A stretch of 64,000 nucleotides of DNA from positions 33,728,001 to 33,792,000 of the forward strand of contig JBITNC010000002.1 of assembly GCA_050084985.1 (NCBI GenBank). The letters are read 5' to 3'. The notes under the pieces are model-generated. The model did no database searches. It had not been told where the DNA came from and saw nothing but the letters and a program-made list of their open reading frames with translations. Each line of letters starts with the position of its first letter. Within the stretch, counting starts at the first letter, position 1. The stretch is from Nageia nagi. Lineage: Eukaryota; Pinophyta. Positions 22,080 through 35,490 of this stretch are shown piece after piece. The position numbers and the translations under genes are program-made.

Positions 22080-24987
22080 TTGGAGGCTCCTCTTCACATC
22101 CTTGGTGTTGAGGCTCTTCATCTTCAACTTGGAAGTCCTTATTCTTTATCCTTCACTCCATTGAGAGGTAAAAGTGATTAAAGTATAATCTTACTTCACT
22201 TTTATATTGGATTACTAAAATATTTTGTGTTATGATTAGTCCTTGTTTATAACAAATTTGCTCAAAATAGCAATATATTTAGTTGCAATTTTTTACTAAC
22301 ATGTCTTGTTGTTAGTTGCAATTTTCTAAAATGCCTATTATATTGCTATAATTTTTTACATATATTTAATCTTTTCTTTCTATATCAAAAGTTAAAAAAA
22401 AAAAAATTCTTCAAACTTATATGTAAAATCTCAATAAAAAAATGGGAAGTTAGTTTACAATATTGCAATTTGTTTCATTTTGTTTACTAAAAATAAAAAC
22501 AGAGAAGAGGACTTTATTTACAATTTTTTGCAACTAATAGATACAACATTTACATATTAGTTTATTTATTTTTCAATATATATATATATATATATATTAA
22601 TACATTTTTTAAGATTTTTTGTTATCCTTTATGGATGCCATCTCCTCCCTGCTCACTTTGTTGAAGTTTGATTAAATAGCAACAAGGGGGAGCTGAGACC
22701 CTTGACCTTTTAGAGGCCCTTTTGTTGGTGTGGCCTTAGTATCGTGACTTCTCCACTCGCTTAGGCCTCCTCCATTCATTCTTCCTTTTTTTTCCACTCA
22801 CAACCTATGTGTAGCCCTTCTCCACTCACTTAAACCTCCTCTGCTCACTTCTCCTCATTGATCAACTCTTGACCTCCTCCTTTTGCCTTATGAATCGTGA
22901 GGCTTCATCCTATGCTCTTCTATGAGATGGATTCTCCATGCCATCAGTTGCATTTATTTTTTGGATTTGATGGGAGCAATGCTATGCTAAGATCTTCTAC
23001 CAATGTTGAGCCATTAGGGTTTCAAACTTCAGCATGTCCTCTCAGCCTACTTTAGTATTGGCCTTCATGCATTGATTGAGGTGACATCATTATGGTCTCC
23101 TCTCATCGTGAAGCTCACTCTCTCTCTCTGGCCATGAACCCCTCCTTTTTTATTTTTTATTTTTTTAATCTATGTAAAACCTCTTGACCTATTAGAAGCC
23201 TTTGTGGGCTATTGGTTGTTGCCTCACACCAGACCCTCATCTACTTAGCTCTCCTTACATTCTCTTTCTCCTTGCATGACCCCCAGCTCTCCTTACATTG
23301 GCTTTCTCCTTCTTTGTACACTTGTTTCTTTGCATTAATTTTTTTGTCCTTGTGATGGGTCACCTTACTAACTTTTTACCATCTTATCTGTTTTTAATGA
23401 ATTTGTCATTAATGAATTAGAGTGTGAAGAAAGTAAGTGTGCATTTTTTTAGAGTTAGAGTAAACACCAACTTCAAAAATTAAATGCTTGTCATCATTCC
23501 TCTTCCTTGGTCATCATTCCTCTTTAAATATTTCAATATTTAGAATTTTTTTTTTTGGTAAACATGCAACTACACAAGTAAAATTTTTTTAGAGTTGAAG
23601 TAAACTCTAAATTTAATTCTTGGTTATGATTAATAAAAAAAAATAAAAATTACTTGTCCTTTATTTATTGTCACCTTTTTAAGGCTTAAAATAAACACTT
23701 GTTCCTACTTTTAGCCTTAACAAAAAGGGGGGAGACAAATTATTGAGGGATCTTACTTTAGTATGTTACAACTCAATAATGTTATAGGATCATTTATTTA
23801 AGTAAAAAAGGGGGAATTTATATTTCTTTTACTTAATTTAATGCATGCCTAGGGCTTAAAATTTTTAAGTTAATGCTTACTATTTAAAAATTAAATGCAT
23901 ATTGGGATAATAAATGCATGCTTAGGACTTATTTCTTAAGTTAATGTTGCATGCTTAGGACTTAATTTTTTTTAAGTTATTTTTTGACTTAAAATCCTTA
24001 AGTTAAAAAGATGCATGATGAGTATTTATTCTTTATGCAAAGTTAACTTATGTAATATTTTGGAATTAATGCATGCTTATGCTTAGTACTTAATTTTTTA
24101 AAATCGATGCATGCTTATACTTATTACTTAAAATCTTAAGTTATGATGCAATTTACTTCCTTATGCAAAATTAGGAATGATGTAAAGATGTCCTTTAGGG
24201 GTTGGTAAACAAAACCCATTGGACACTTAAGTTTCAAATTTTGAATGAATGATGTTTTACTTATGTTTTTTTACTTCATGTTTTGCATTTTGATTTATTT
24301 GCTTATGCAAACAAAAATGCAAACATTAAAATGAGCAACCCCTTAAAATGAACACATCTACATGTACATTTTGCAACATGACTTGTTTGGGGAGCCATGA
24401 GTGAGGATAGGCAAACTAGAGCCTTTAAGTTCAACGATCCAAATGGTGAAAAGTTCGTACTTCTCAATTACTTCTAATTCTTCTATTGGTTTGGATATAA
24501 CTCCAATAGGTGGATAGACATGTGTGTAGTGATACCACATGTTCACACATCCATTAAAGGATTATCTTGATAACCTAGGAGGATAACTTGAAATCTAATC
24601 AAGATTAATAATTTGGTCAATTTAATAAACATCATAACCTTGAAAAATAGTAGGTATTTCTCCTTGTGAGAGTATAAAACTGACCAAGGTAAACTGGTTG
24701 AGGATTAGTAGTACTTGGGCTCCTCTTGTGTGGGAATCTAGGTGAAGGCATAAATTTAGATAAGAAAATAAGCTTCAACAATGTCACTCTACATATACTG
24801 TTCTTGATATGAGAAATGTATTTGGGTACATGAATTATTTGGTTTGTAAAACATTTGCATTTGCAAATCAAATCATGCATGTCTTTTGTGTTAAACATAA
24901 CATGTATTTTTTACTTGGTTAAAACTTAACATTTAATGTTATTTATTAAACCACATGCTCATTATTTTTCACATTCTTGTGTAGTAA
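22080..24987 (+). other. Element B leader (about 2.9 kb)
   Basis: Long non-coding leader. It contains a pyrimidine-rich block at about 22627-23340 (CTCCTCC/CTTCTCC motifs), a stretch with repeated ATGCATGCTTAGGACTTA and TTTTTAAGTT palindromic units (about 23840-24140), and the conserved pre-gag block at 24344-24805 listed separately. No persistent reading frame. Confidence 0.7.
24344..24805 (+). other. Conserved pre-gag leader block (element B copy)
   Basis: This block of about 460 bp matches 50645-51105 (E) and the reverse of about 40531-40983 (C). Landmarks are ACATGACTTGTTTGGGGAGC, a GTGTGTAGTGATACCACATG segment and a GTAGTACTTGGGCTCC-like segment. A short uORF starting MTCLGSHE opens at the ATG in the first landmark in all three. 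Confidence 0.75.
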
Positions 24988-27900
24988 ATGGGAGAATCCT
25001 TTTTACCGAAACACATTCTTGATGGTTTTAACTTTGGAATTTGGGAACTACAGATAAGAGCTAAATTGCAAGCAAGAAAGCTTTGGTAAATAATGAATGA
25101 GAATCTTGTACCTTCTACAAATGAGAAGGCATTAGAGGCTTACAACATAAAGAATGAGTTGACAACTTTCATGATTTATCATGCAATTTTAGATGATGTG
25201 CTCTTGATGATTTCCTCTTCAACCTCAACGATGGAAGCATGGGATAAGCTTAAGCAAATCTACCTTGGTTCAAAATTTTCAAGAAGGTTTACCATTCTCC
25301 AAAATTTGCTTCAATCTTATCAAGGGGAAGATGAAAATATTTTCATCTACTTGAATAAAATCATTAACCTAAGGACCTAACTTGTTGCTTGTAGGTGCAA
25401 TTGGATCAATGATGAGTTCATGGTCTTCATCATTCTTCAAATCCTTTCTTCAAAGTTTGGAAACTTTGTAATGGTTATGGAAATAAGGTTTGATGATGAA
25501 GAAGAAGTCTTCTCCCTTGAGAACCTTTTTAAGAACCTTTTGAAGTATGAAAAAACTTTTAACAATAAGGTGTTGATTTTTTCTCCTAAGGATAATAACT
25601 TTGCTCATGGAGTAACCAAAAATCCTTTCAAAAAGAAGTTCAACCATCAAAAGAAATCTTATCCTTTTTCCTCCAAAAGGTTTAAGAAAAGAGGTAATGG
25701 TTACAACAGTAGCAAGAATAATAGAAACAACAACCACAACAGTAAGAAAAATAGTAATAACAACCACTTCAAGTAAAAAGATGGAAAAAGTAAATAAAAC
25801 AATCCATATCTTAAGAAAAAATTTGATGATAATTGTAACTATTATGGCATCTAAGGTCACAAAGAAGTTGATTTCTATAAAAAAAAAGAGAGGAAAAGAA
25901 TAAAGGCAATGGAAATGTAAAGAACTACAAAGGAAAGAAGAATATTTAAGCTAGATTTGCTACAATGCTCTACTCCATATCTTATTCTTTTTCATTTGAA
26001 TGGATTGTTGACTTTGGTTTCACTAATTACCTATGCTTTGTAAAAGAAAAGTTTAAGAACTTTCATAAGTATAATAAGGATGCAGTTGTGATAGGTGATA
26101 ACTCTACCCTTGAATTTCAAGGAATTAGAAGTGTGCTAATTCATGGAAAGGTTCTTGACAATATGCTTTATGTTCCTAAACTTAGAATGAACCTTCTCTT
26201 TGTAATCCAAGTTGCTAGAAATGGATACTCTTTTGAGTTTGAATCTCAATCTTGGTGCATTAAGAAAGGACTTACCACTTTGGTTAAAGGATTAATGAAA
26301 GATAACCTCTACATTATAGATCAAGTTCCATTAAAGATGTATCTTGCTACAAGTGCATGTTCTAAAGGCAATCTTTGGCACCATCGTTTAGGGCATCTTA
26401 ACCAAAAGGGTATTCAAGTCATGAAAGAATAAGAACTTGTAGAAGGTTTGCCTTTAATTTCTCTTTCGATTAGTCTATGCAAGAAGTGCAATCTTAGCAA
26501 GATGCATAGATAAAAGTTTAAAAAAGGTAAGGTAATAAGAGTATCTCAACCTCTTCAACTTGTGCATTTAGATTTGATGGGTCCATTTCAGACTAAATCA
26601 TTTGGAGGAGCATCTTACATCTTGATTTTCATTAATAACTTTAGTAGGATGACCTTTGGGTATCTACTTGAGCACAAGGATCAAACTTTTAAGAGTTTTA
26701 AGATTTTTAAGGCATTTGTTGAGAATCAAATTAACCTAAAAATCAAGATGTTAAGATCAGATAATATGGAAGAATATAATAACAATGAGTTTAATGATAA
26801 TTATGCTAAGTATGGAATCAAGAGGCAGTTTACGGTTTCTTACACTCCTCAGCAGAATGGTGTTATTGAAAGGAAAAATAAGATAATTATGGAAATGGTT
26901 AGATGCATGCTATGTAATCTTCCTAATTTCTTATGGGGTGAAGTTGTGAGCACTGCTATTTACATCTTGTATAGGTGTCCCACAAAATTCATTCAGGGTA
27001 AAATTCCATTTGAGGCATGGTTAAGAAGAAAACCTTACATTTCACACCTTAGGGTGTTTGGTTGTGAAGCATTCTCCTACATTATTTATGAAAAAAGGAA
27101 AAAGTTGGACAAAAGAGCTAAAAATGCATCTTTGTGGGTTATGATAGTCAACATAGAGGCTATAGGCTCTACTCTATCCTACAAAGCCATGTTTATTTCA
27201 AGGGATGTAAAGTTTAATAAACTTCCTGAAAAAGTTACTTCTAATGTGGATGTTTATGATCTAAAGGACTCTTTAGTTGTACCTAGCTAGTTAGATATTT
27301 ATCTAGACAAATCATCTTAAGAATAAAACTCTCCAACTCAAAGGGTAATAAGGAGAATGACCTTGAACAAATCCTTATTTGCCAAGATTAATAACAAGCA
27401 TGAGCCCTCAACCTTCAAAGAAGCTTCAAAGCACGAGTGTTGGATGGAAGCCATTAAAGTGGAGTATGAGGCACTTATGAAAAATAAAACTTGAGACTTG
27501 GTTGCTTATCCAATGAGAAGAATGTGATTGGTAATAAGTGGATCTACAAGGTCAAGTTCAATTCAGTTGGAGATATTGAGAAATACAAGGTAAGGTTGGT
27601 AGCTAAAATTTTTGCTTAGAAATACGATGTAGATTATGAGAAAACCTTTCCTCCCATGGAAAAGATGTCTATTATGAGAATTATCCTTGCTCTTTCTGTA
27701 ACTCAAAGATAGAAAGTTTTTTAACTTGATGTCAAGAGTGCATTTTTCAATGGCAACTTAGATGTGGAAATCTTCATGAATCAACCAAAAGGGTTTATTG
27801 TGGAAGGCAAAGAGTTCTTTGTGTGCAAGTTAAAGAAGTCATTATATGGACTTAAGCAAGCACCTAGAACCTGGTATAGGAAGATTTTAGGGTATTTTGT

Positions 27901-28947
27901 AGACATTGGTTTCTTCAAATATTTTTCTAACTCTAATCTATATGTACTCAATAAAGGAAAACATGTGGTCTTGATTCTTCTTTATGTGGATGATCTTATG
28001 ATAAATTAGGAACAATGATAAAATAATTCAAGAGTGCATATCCAAATTTAAGGCAACATTTGAAATGATTGATCTTTGTCTCTTGCACTATTATCTTGGA
28101 AAGCAAGTGTATCAATATAAGGATTGTACTTACCTTAGTCAATCTAAGTATATATTAAACATCTTATAGAAGTTTGGAATGGAAGAGTGTAAATATGCTA
28201 TGATCCTAATCTCTCCTATAATTACTATTTATCTGAGCTCCAACTCTTAGTTGGCTGATGCTACAACTTATAGGCAATTAATTAGTAGTCTTTTATATTT
28301 GACTATATCCAAGCCAGATAATACCTTTGCAGTGAATCTAATGGTACGATTCATGTAGAAACCTTATGTTGAGCACCTTAATGTTGTTAAGTAAATATTG
28401 AGGTATGTTGCAAGGACTAAGGATCTTGCTCTCAAGTATTCTAAGTTGCCCTAATTTATTCTTTACATTCTCATATTCTGACTATGGGGGAGATAGAGAT
28501 GATAGAAAATCAACCTCTATGTATGTGTTTAACATTGGTTCAAGTGCTATATCTTGGGATTCCAAGAAGCAACCTATTATTTTTCTTTCCACCATAGAAG
28601 ATGAATACCGTGCCATGTTTGTTGCAGCCTAGGAAGCCATTTGGCTAAGGCATATTTTGAAAGAAATCGGGTATGAGTAAGGTGGCTCATCTTTGATTTC
28701 TTTAGATAATAAGTTGATGATCTCTTTGGATAAGAATCTTATGTTCCATAAAAGAATAAAACATGTGGAAATCTAAGCACATTCTATCAGGAAGAACATT
28801 CTTGATGGCATCATACACCTAAAGTATTATCCATCCACCTTGAACTCTGTTGATTTATTCACCAAGCCCCTCTTAGAAGCTCAATTATGTAAGCTTAGGG
28901 ATGCTATCAAGTTGGTGAAGTTACCCTCAAGGAGGAGTGAAGTTTGA
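24988..28947 (+). pseudogene. Element B gag-pol, broken
   Basis: The gag start ATG (24988) is intact, but stops and shifts break the polyprotein. Pieces: gag (25093-25776, with a decayed zinc knuckle), protease with the active-site motif changed to DFG, GAG-pre-integrase LWHHRLGHLN, integrase core with HLDLMGPF, LRSDN and PQQNGVIERKN (26562-27290), RT with intact YVDD (27764-28009), and RNase H with YGGDRDDRKST (to about 28632 and beyond). The frame ends at TGA 28945-28947, after a SRRSEV-type end like that of C. Domain order PR-IN-RT-RH identifies copia (Pseudoviridae-type). It cannot make a complete polyprotein as read. Confidence 0.9.
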
Positions 28948-29657
28948 ATTTTTATGTTGAATTCATGTTTATGATGATAACTTCACCCATAAGAGGATTT
29001 TGTGTTGTATAGTGTTGATTTTGTTGTACACCTTCATGATAAGTTCGCTTTATATGAGTAACTTTTATAAATTTTTAAAGCAAAAGATTTGCTAATCTAG
29101 CACTATTCAATTATCCATATATGATGAACTCTTATGTGTCCTTTGGCATCATTCTTTTATCCATATGAGAGGAACTTGTATGCGCATGCTTTATTTTGTA
29201 ATGATAATCAACAAATGTTTTATATATAGCAGGTGACTATAAGTTTTTGGCATGGCATCTTTATGATTACTTATAGTGCACCATTGATCAGTTCATGATG
29301 GCATTTATGTGATTCATCTATCCTTGTTGATATAAATATGATGCATTTAATTGATCTTATTATTTGAGTTGCTTATGAATTACAGGTTTTTTTTAGATTG
29401 CAGGTTACTTACCTCAAGTATGCAAGTTCTTGGAGACTCTTCATGACTTCCAGTTGGATGACTACTTCATGTACATTGAAACCAGTTGTGGTTAATGATT
29501 ATATTTGGTAAAGTAGTGAATCTTAAACTAGATCTTTCTTACTTCATAAATATGTAAATTTTTTCATCTCCATTGTATTTGTTCGAAGGAGAACTCTCTT
29601 ACTTTCTCTTCTTCTTCTTTCTTACTCGCTCTATCCCAATATTGCATTAAGGGGGAG
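28948..29657 (+). other. Element B tail and polypurine tract
   Basis: Non-coding 3' region. It holds one dimer of the tail repeat (about 29101-29195, CACTATTCAATTATCCATAT and GAGGAACTTGTATG) and the AAGTT...AACTT unit near 29041-29065. The polypurine tract AAGGGGGAG is at 29649-29657. Confidence 0.75.
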
Positions 29658-30157
29658 TGTTGGAATGTATAATGCATTATTGTAAAGGTTATGTAATAAT
29701 ATTCTATGTAAGTTCACTAATACTTAAGGATATTATTTGATATCATAAGTATTTAAGTAAATATGATAAGTCACTTGTCCTACACTCCATTTCATAAGCA
29801 TGCCCCTTGGATAAAAGGATATGCATGTCATGCTTTTGTACATTAGATAAAAGGGTGAACCAAAGAAGGATTTTGGCCTATAAATAGAAGGCTCCTCTTT
29901 GTGATCACATACCAATTTGTGAAGTAAAGTTGTGATAGAGGATAGTGTTTAGGAGTTGAGATTAGGAGGATTGTAAAAGAGTTGTATTTGTGATTGAAGT
30001 AAAGATCTAGTTAGTGGATGTACTCGTAGTTAAAGGAACCACTTACATCTTGTGTTATCTTTGTGAGATTGATTTATGAGTTTGTTATATGTGTATTGTG
30101 AGTTTTCATGTGATCTTAGAAGTTTATAGTTGTTCATGTTATAGTTCAATTCTCTCA
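29658..30157 (+). repeat. 3' LTR of element B
   Basis: 500 bp, starts TGTTGGAATG and ends CTCTCA, followed by the CTTTG duplication. A U3 inverted repeat lies at 29719-29755. Confidence 0.92.
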
Positions 30158-30162
30158 CTTTG

Positions 30163-33143
30163 ATCATGAAGTTTGTGAAAATTTGCAATTTTTATTTTAC
30201 ACTAGACCTTAGTGTAGAAATATTGAAAAATTTAGAATTGTAATTTTTTTGTTACAAATTTTTTATATGCATTATATACACAAAAAAAGAAGAATATGCA
30301 AACTCAAAGTGTGATGTTTTGGGATGGCTCCACCCCATGCTAAGCAACCTGCCACCTAGGCAACCAATGGGGCTCGTTGTAAACTAGTTGTAGACTACAA
30401 ATAATGGATGAATAATAAATAGATGCACTATTTATCTGAAATTTCATATTGAAATATATATAAAAAATAGGGCATCCTTACAAACATGATAAATGAGGTA
30501 CCTTCATCAGATCCATATCCAAACGAAACAACATGAATCATACATCAATCACAGTAATAAACTATAAGAAATGAACACTGCCAAAGACCTAAGAGCATGC
30601 TGCTAATGATGTAAAAGATGTAGATCCATAAGTAGAAGTTAAAATGCACGAAAGTAGAATGAAGGGTGTAGCAAATTTATTAAGAGGTGATGGTACGAAA
30701 CACCTTTATTTTGTCAGATCAAATGATATTGCATGTTTTGATCTTTCTCTTAGGATATTTATTAATATTGACTAATATCTTTTGTGTTGCCTTTTATATT
30801 CTTTTATAGCAATATTTTCATCCTCTTTGATTATTTGGATCATCATACATTACATTATTTGTAGTGTCTTTCTTGATATTTGATACCTTTCATATTATAC
30901 CATGGTCCATTACATTGATTGCATTGCCTTGGGTATATTTTAACCCTCTTTATAATAAATATTTTTTGATGCTATAAAATGAATTATTTAATAAATAATA
31001 ATTCATTTTTAGGCATCTACACCAACCCCACCATCATTGATCTCCTCCCTTCTATCATTGCCATTTGAGCTCCTCCATGCCTTATCATCATCGATCGAGC
31101 TCCTCCATGTCACCATTGAGCTCCTCCCTGCTTCGTTACTATTGGTTGAGCTCCTCCATGTTGTTGGCATAATCAAGCTCCTCCCTACCTTGCTATAACC
31201 TCCTTGAGTGGTGTCTCTCTCCCCAACCACCCACAACCAAACCCTCTATTGCTACTCTTTTTTGCCAACATTCTTCTAGTCTGTACTACCATGGGTGCTC
31301 TAGAAGGTAGTATGGACATCCATTAAAGAATCGTGAGTGCTTTGTATGAGCCATTTCTCCCCTTGTATCTCTACATAAGTTGTTTCTCCCTTTGAACGAG
31401 TTGTGAGTGCCTGAAACCCTGGATATAGATGCGTGGAGTTGTCCACCCATTTTGCCCTCTCTGCTTTATGACCTATTGTCAGCTACCCTCAACCAATCAT
31501 CCACCCATTCAACCCTCTTGTTGCACAACCCATCCCCTGCTGGGATACAAATTGGAATCCATTTTTTTCAACCTCCTTAATGTAGAAAACCTCTTAAACC
31601 CTATGTAACTATCAATGAATAAGATTAATCTTTCACTTATTCATTAATCTCTCACATTGCATAAGATTTAATGAATCACATGCATTAAGTACTTTCCTCT
31701 TAATGATCTTTTTTTTTGTGAATGGTACTTTGATAATTGTTTTTATATATTTGGTTGTCTAAAAGTTTTTTTTAATATTTTCCAAGAAGAGGATTAATTC
31801 TTTTTTGAAAAAGGGGATCTTTTTTTTTCCTTGGAAATATAATTTTTTTTTAAAGGGACATACATACATACATACATACATACATAGATATATATATATA
31901 TATAGAATTTATGATTACTCCAAAATGAAAGAGAATTTATTTTAAAAAAAATAGTAATAAAAGTGTATTCACTTTTTCAATGAAAGGTTAAGTTTAAGGA
32001 GTTATTTATTTTTCCTAAACTCTTAAAATTAGAAATTACCTTTTTTTTTCGAAATATAGAAATTATATATACTCAAAATGAATTTTTTTTTGAGAAAGTT
32101 TTTTTTTTTTAACTTTTTTTTAAAGGGGGGAAGGACATTAAGTGTATTTTTTTTAAAAAGGGAGGGGAAAATTAATCCTTGTTATATTTGTACTTGAATA
32201 TATGCAAATATGTTCTTTCCTACTCCTTGTCCTAACCTTGTTCTTGAAAATGCAAATAGAAGTGTTTGTGATGTCTTTTAGGCATAAGAAAGTAAGGAGT
32301 CCTATTACAAGAATGAAGGTACTTGATAAGAAAATGGATAAACTTTAGAAGAATATAAAAAAGAAAGAATATGAAGACAAAATGCAAAAAATGGTCAATC
32401 ATTGTGAGATAAAGTAATGAAGTTATAGATCGCATGCTTCACTTTCAAACTCACTATATAGTGGACTTTAATGCTTTTATGACTGAGGAATTGACTCTTT
32501 CTCTTGCATTAAGTATTCCCTAAGTAAGTTTGCATTAATTAACCTTGCTTTTATGATAAGTTTCTAAGACTTGTGTTGATATTGAGCATATTGTAAAGCT
32601 CGTGGAGCTTTGTTATTAACTAACCCAAAACTAAGGAAACTACTAACCCCTCATTGTGTGTGGTTGTCCTTCTTATTTATGGTTAAACAATTAACAAATG
32701 CTCAAATTAAGTTAAGTCAATGGTAAAATGTTCATTAACTTCAAATACTAACTACAAACACTAACATCAAATGATAACTACAATCGTAGATTAGGACTTA
32801 ATAACCTTCAAACTACTTAAGGTTAAACAAATGTACTAATATGAATTACAATCTACTAGAACTAAATTACAACTTACAAACTACAAATTACTAACCCAAA
32901 CAAAGCTACTAACCTACAACTTGTCAATTTTTTTTTACAAGTTTCTTTCAATTGCAACAATATTAAACATGATTATTTTGGTTGGTTACTTGTAATTGTT
33001 ATGATAATTGATTAAAATGCTTTATTGTTAGTTAAATGTTTGTTAGTTACATGGTTGAATAATTTTGCTACTTATAATTATAGTTGGAAAATTATATGTT
33101 GTCACTTCTTATGCTTTAATCAATTAACCTTTATTTTGTAAAA
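30163..33143 (+). other. Element A leader, second part
   Basis: Leader of A resumed after B. It has a CTCC-rich block (about 31020-31560, repeated GAGCTCCTCCATG), a TACA/TA simple repeat at about 31859-31902, T-rich tracts and repeats of ACTAAC (32640-32930). A 13-bp inverted repeat AAATGAATTATT/AATAATTCATTT lies near 30977-31005. The next text, TTTTTAGGCATCTACA, also occurs inverted at 60687, so part of 30310-31018 may be an unrelated LTR insertion. The conserved pre-gag block of B, C and E was not found here. Confidence 0.6.
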
Positions 33144-34461
33144 ATGGGAGATTCCTTTACACCTAAACACAACCTTGATGGTTCCAATTATGGTTCAAAT
33201 CTCCCCAACATAAGCTAAAGCACTATAGGTTTATAACAACAATAATGAATTGGTAACTTCTATGATCTTTAGGGCAATTTTAGATGAAGGTCTTCTCATT
33301 ATTTCAATTTCAACATCTACCAAAGAAGCTTGGGATAGGCTTAATAATATCTTCCTTGGGTCTAAGTTTTCAATGGGAGTTACCATACTTCAAAAACTCT
33401 TGCAATATTATCAAGAGGAAGATTAAGGTGTGCCAATCTACTTGAATAAGATTATTGATCTTAAGACTCAGCTTGTAAGTTGTGGATGTAATTGGATCAA
33501 TGATGAATTCGTTGTGTTCATAATCTTACAAAGCCTCTCAACCAAGTTTAATCACTTTGTAACTATTATTGAGACTAGGCTTGATGATGAAGACGAATTC
33601 TTTTCTCTTAATAATCTTTCTATACTCCTCTTAAAGCATGAAGAGATCATCAACAAGAAGGTGTTGATCTCTTCTCCAAATGAGCAAAACATTGCTTTAA
33701 GTTCAACTAAAATGACTCACTTCAAGAATAAGATCATAAATCATAAGAAGATCCCTCATGCTCATCCTAGAAGAAACACAAAGAAGTATGACAACAATCA
33801 TCATGATATGAAAGTCAAACAAAAATCATGTGCCTAGGAAAAAGTTTGATAAAAATTGTAACTTTTGTGGCATCTATGGTCACAAAGAGAACCATTGCTT
33901 CAAGAAAAAGAGGGAGGAAAATGGTAAAGGTAAAGATAATGTGAAAATTTTTGAAGAAAAGAAGAATAAGAAAGGTGCTTATGTTTGTGCTCTTTATTCC
34001 AAGTCTCATACTTTTTCAAATGATTGGTTAATGGATTCGACTTGCACTAATCATATGAGCTTTGAAAGGAATAAGTTTGAAAACATTCATAAACATAGGA
34101 AGGATGTGATGGTAATGGGAGATAACTCTATGCTAGAAGTTCAAGGAATTGGAAGTGTCTTTATGCATGGTAAGGTGATTGAATATGTACTTTTTATGCC
34201 TAAGTTAGGGATGAATCTTTTATCTGTTACTCAAATTACAAGAAAGGGATATACCTTTGAGTTCAATTTGAACTCTTGGAGCTTAAGAATAATGTTTGCC
34301 ACCTTGATAAAAGGATCGATTGAGAATAATGTTTATATAGTTGATCAAGTGCCTGCTAAGTCATGTCTTGCCTCAGATGTTTGTTTTAAAGGCAACCTTA
34401 AGTATCAACATTTAGATCACCTAAACCATAAAAGTATTCAACTCATAAAGGATCAAGATTT
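33144..34461 (+). pseudogene. Element A gag and protease, first part
   Basis: The gag ATG at 33144 is followed by several breaks. Clear gag lies at 33430-33837. The zinc knuckle CNFCGIYGHKENHC, protease motif (active site reads DST instead of D-S/T-G) and GAG-pre-integrase region run to 34461 in one frame. Gag and protease share a frame across their junction here, as in E but unlike C. The frame is cut at about 34462 by insertion X and resumes at 44955. Confidence 0.85.
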
Positions 34462-34982
34462 GAGCAGATTAGGCTATGATGAGCAAATTGGGATGGTTCT
34501 CGAAAAACTAAGGGTTAGACCTATGAGAGAAATAGCAGGTGAGGACTTGGAGTGTTGAGATGAAGGATATCGATGGATAGAGAGTCATGAGTGACAAGCG
34601 ATGGAAAAGTGATGGATAAGTGACTTGAATGAGATGAATAAGTGACTAGTTAGCGATGGATGAGAGACAACGATGGACATGAGACAACAATAGACAAGGG
34701 ACAATGATGGACAAGGGAAAGTGATGGACGATTTTAGATATTGTTTGGACATTGTGAAAAAAAAGGACACTGTGGACAAAAAAGGAAAACATGAGGTTTT
34801 AGACCCTGACATCATTGGAAATGTAAGCAGGGGTTTTGAACCTAATCAATTTAGGAGATAAATGTAATAACTACTACATAATTCAAATGATAATAGGGGA
34901 CATTATGAGGCAAAAAAAGTGAACAAAATTTATGGGGGATCCTAGAGTGATGCCTATGGGATACCTGGGTTTTCGTTGGGGA

Positions 34983-35490
34983 TGAAGGATTTGAACTAGA
35001 TCTAAACAAATCCTCTAGGACCTTAGACTAGGAAACTCAAGTGTACACAAGATAACACATCTATAATTCTAAGAACATCATTCACACAATATGACACCAA
35101 TATAATGTGGTTCCTCCCTCCTTGGGAGTACATCCACAACTAGTTCTCTTATTCTCAAATCTATGTCTCTCTTACAACTATTCTCTAGCTCTCTCCTACA
35201 CAACCAAGTAGAGTAATCTTACTCAAAACTTAGATATATTTACATGAGGAGAGGCCCTCTATTTATAGGTTTAGAGCACCTCCCTAACCTTCCTTTAACC
35301 CAAGGGTAAGGTTAGGGTTACATTAAATGTACCACCAAACTTCAACCTACCAACTAACTCCTTTGGTAAAGTCAAAGTCTACATATTAAAGAATTCTATT
35401 AATCACTTAAGGTATCTACATACCTTTAAGTGATTAATTGAATTTACAAGGAGTTTAGATATTCACAATATTTCATTACAAATTCTAACA
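34983..35490 (-). repeat. 3' LTR of element C
   Basis: 508 bp. The sense strand starts TGTTAGAATTTG and ends AAATCCTTCA. The U3 inverted repeat AATCACTTAA-GGTAT / ATACC-TTTAAGTGATT lies at about 35401-35436. The TATA-like CTATAAATAGAGG is on the minus strand near 35260. Confidence 0.95.

Larger units (their letters stand above)
21561..30157 (+). mobile_element. Copia element B, complete but decayed, inserted in A
   Basis: It is 8597 bp, with LTRs at 21561-22062 and 29658-30157, and is flanked by a perfect 5-bp duplication CTTTG (21556-21560 and 30158-30162). Order: LTR, primer site, leader of about 2.9 kb, gag-pol relic 24988-28947, tail, polypurine tract, LTR. The LTRs differ at many sites, so the insertion is old though younger than A. 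Confidence 0.93.

Noticed and set aside
25450-25860. Minus-strand ORFs of over 100 codons opposite gag (also 51834-52244)
   Set aside because: They are antisense reflections of the Asn/Lys-rich gag tail, giving runs of Val, Ile and Phe with no other support.
30310-31018. Complete solo gypsy LTR inside the leader of element A
   Set aside because: The inverted LTR-start motif at 31018 is real, but I found neither the other end nor a matching 5-bp duplication, so only the motif is reported.
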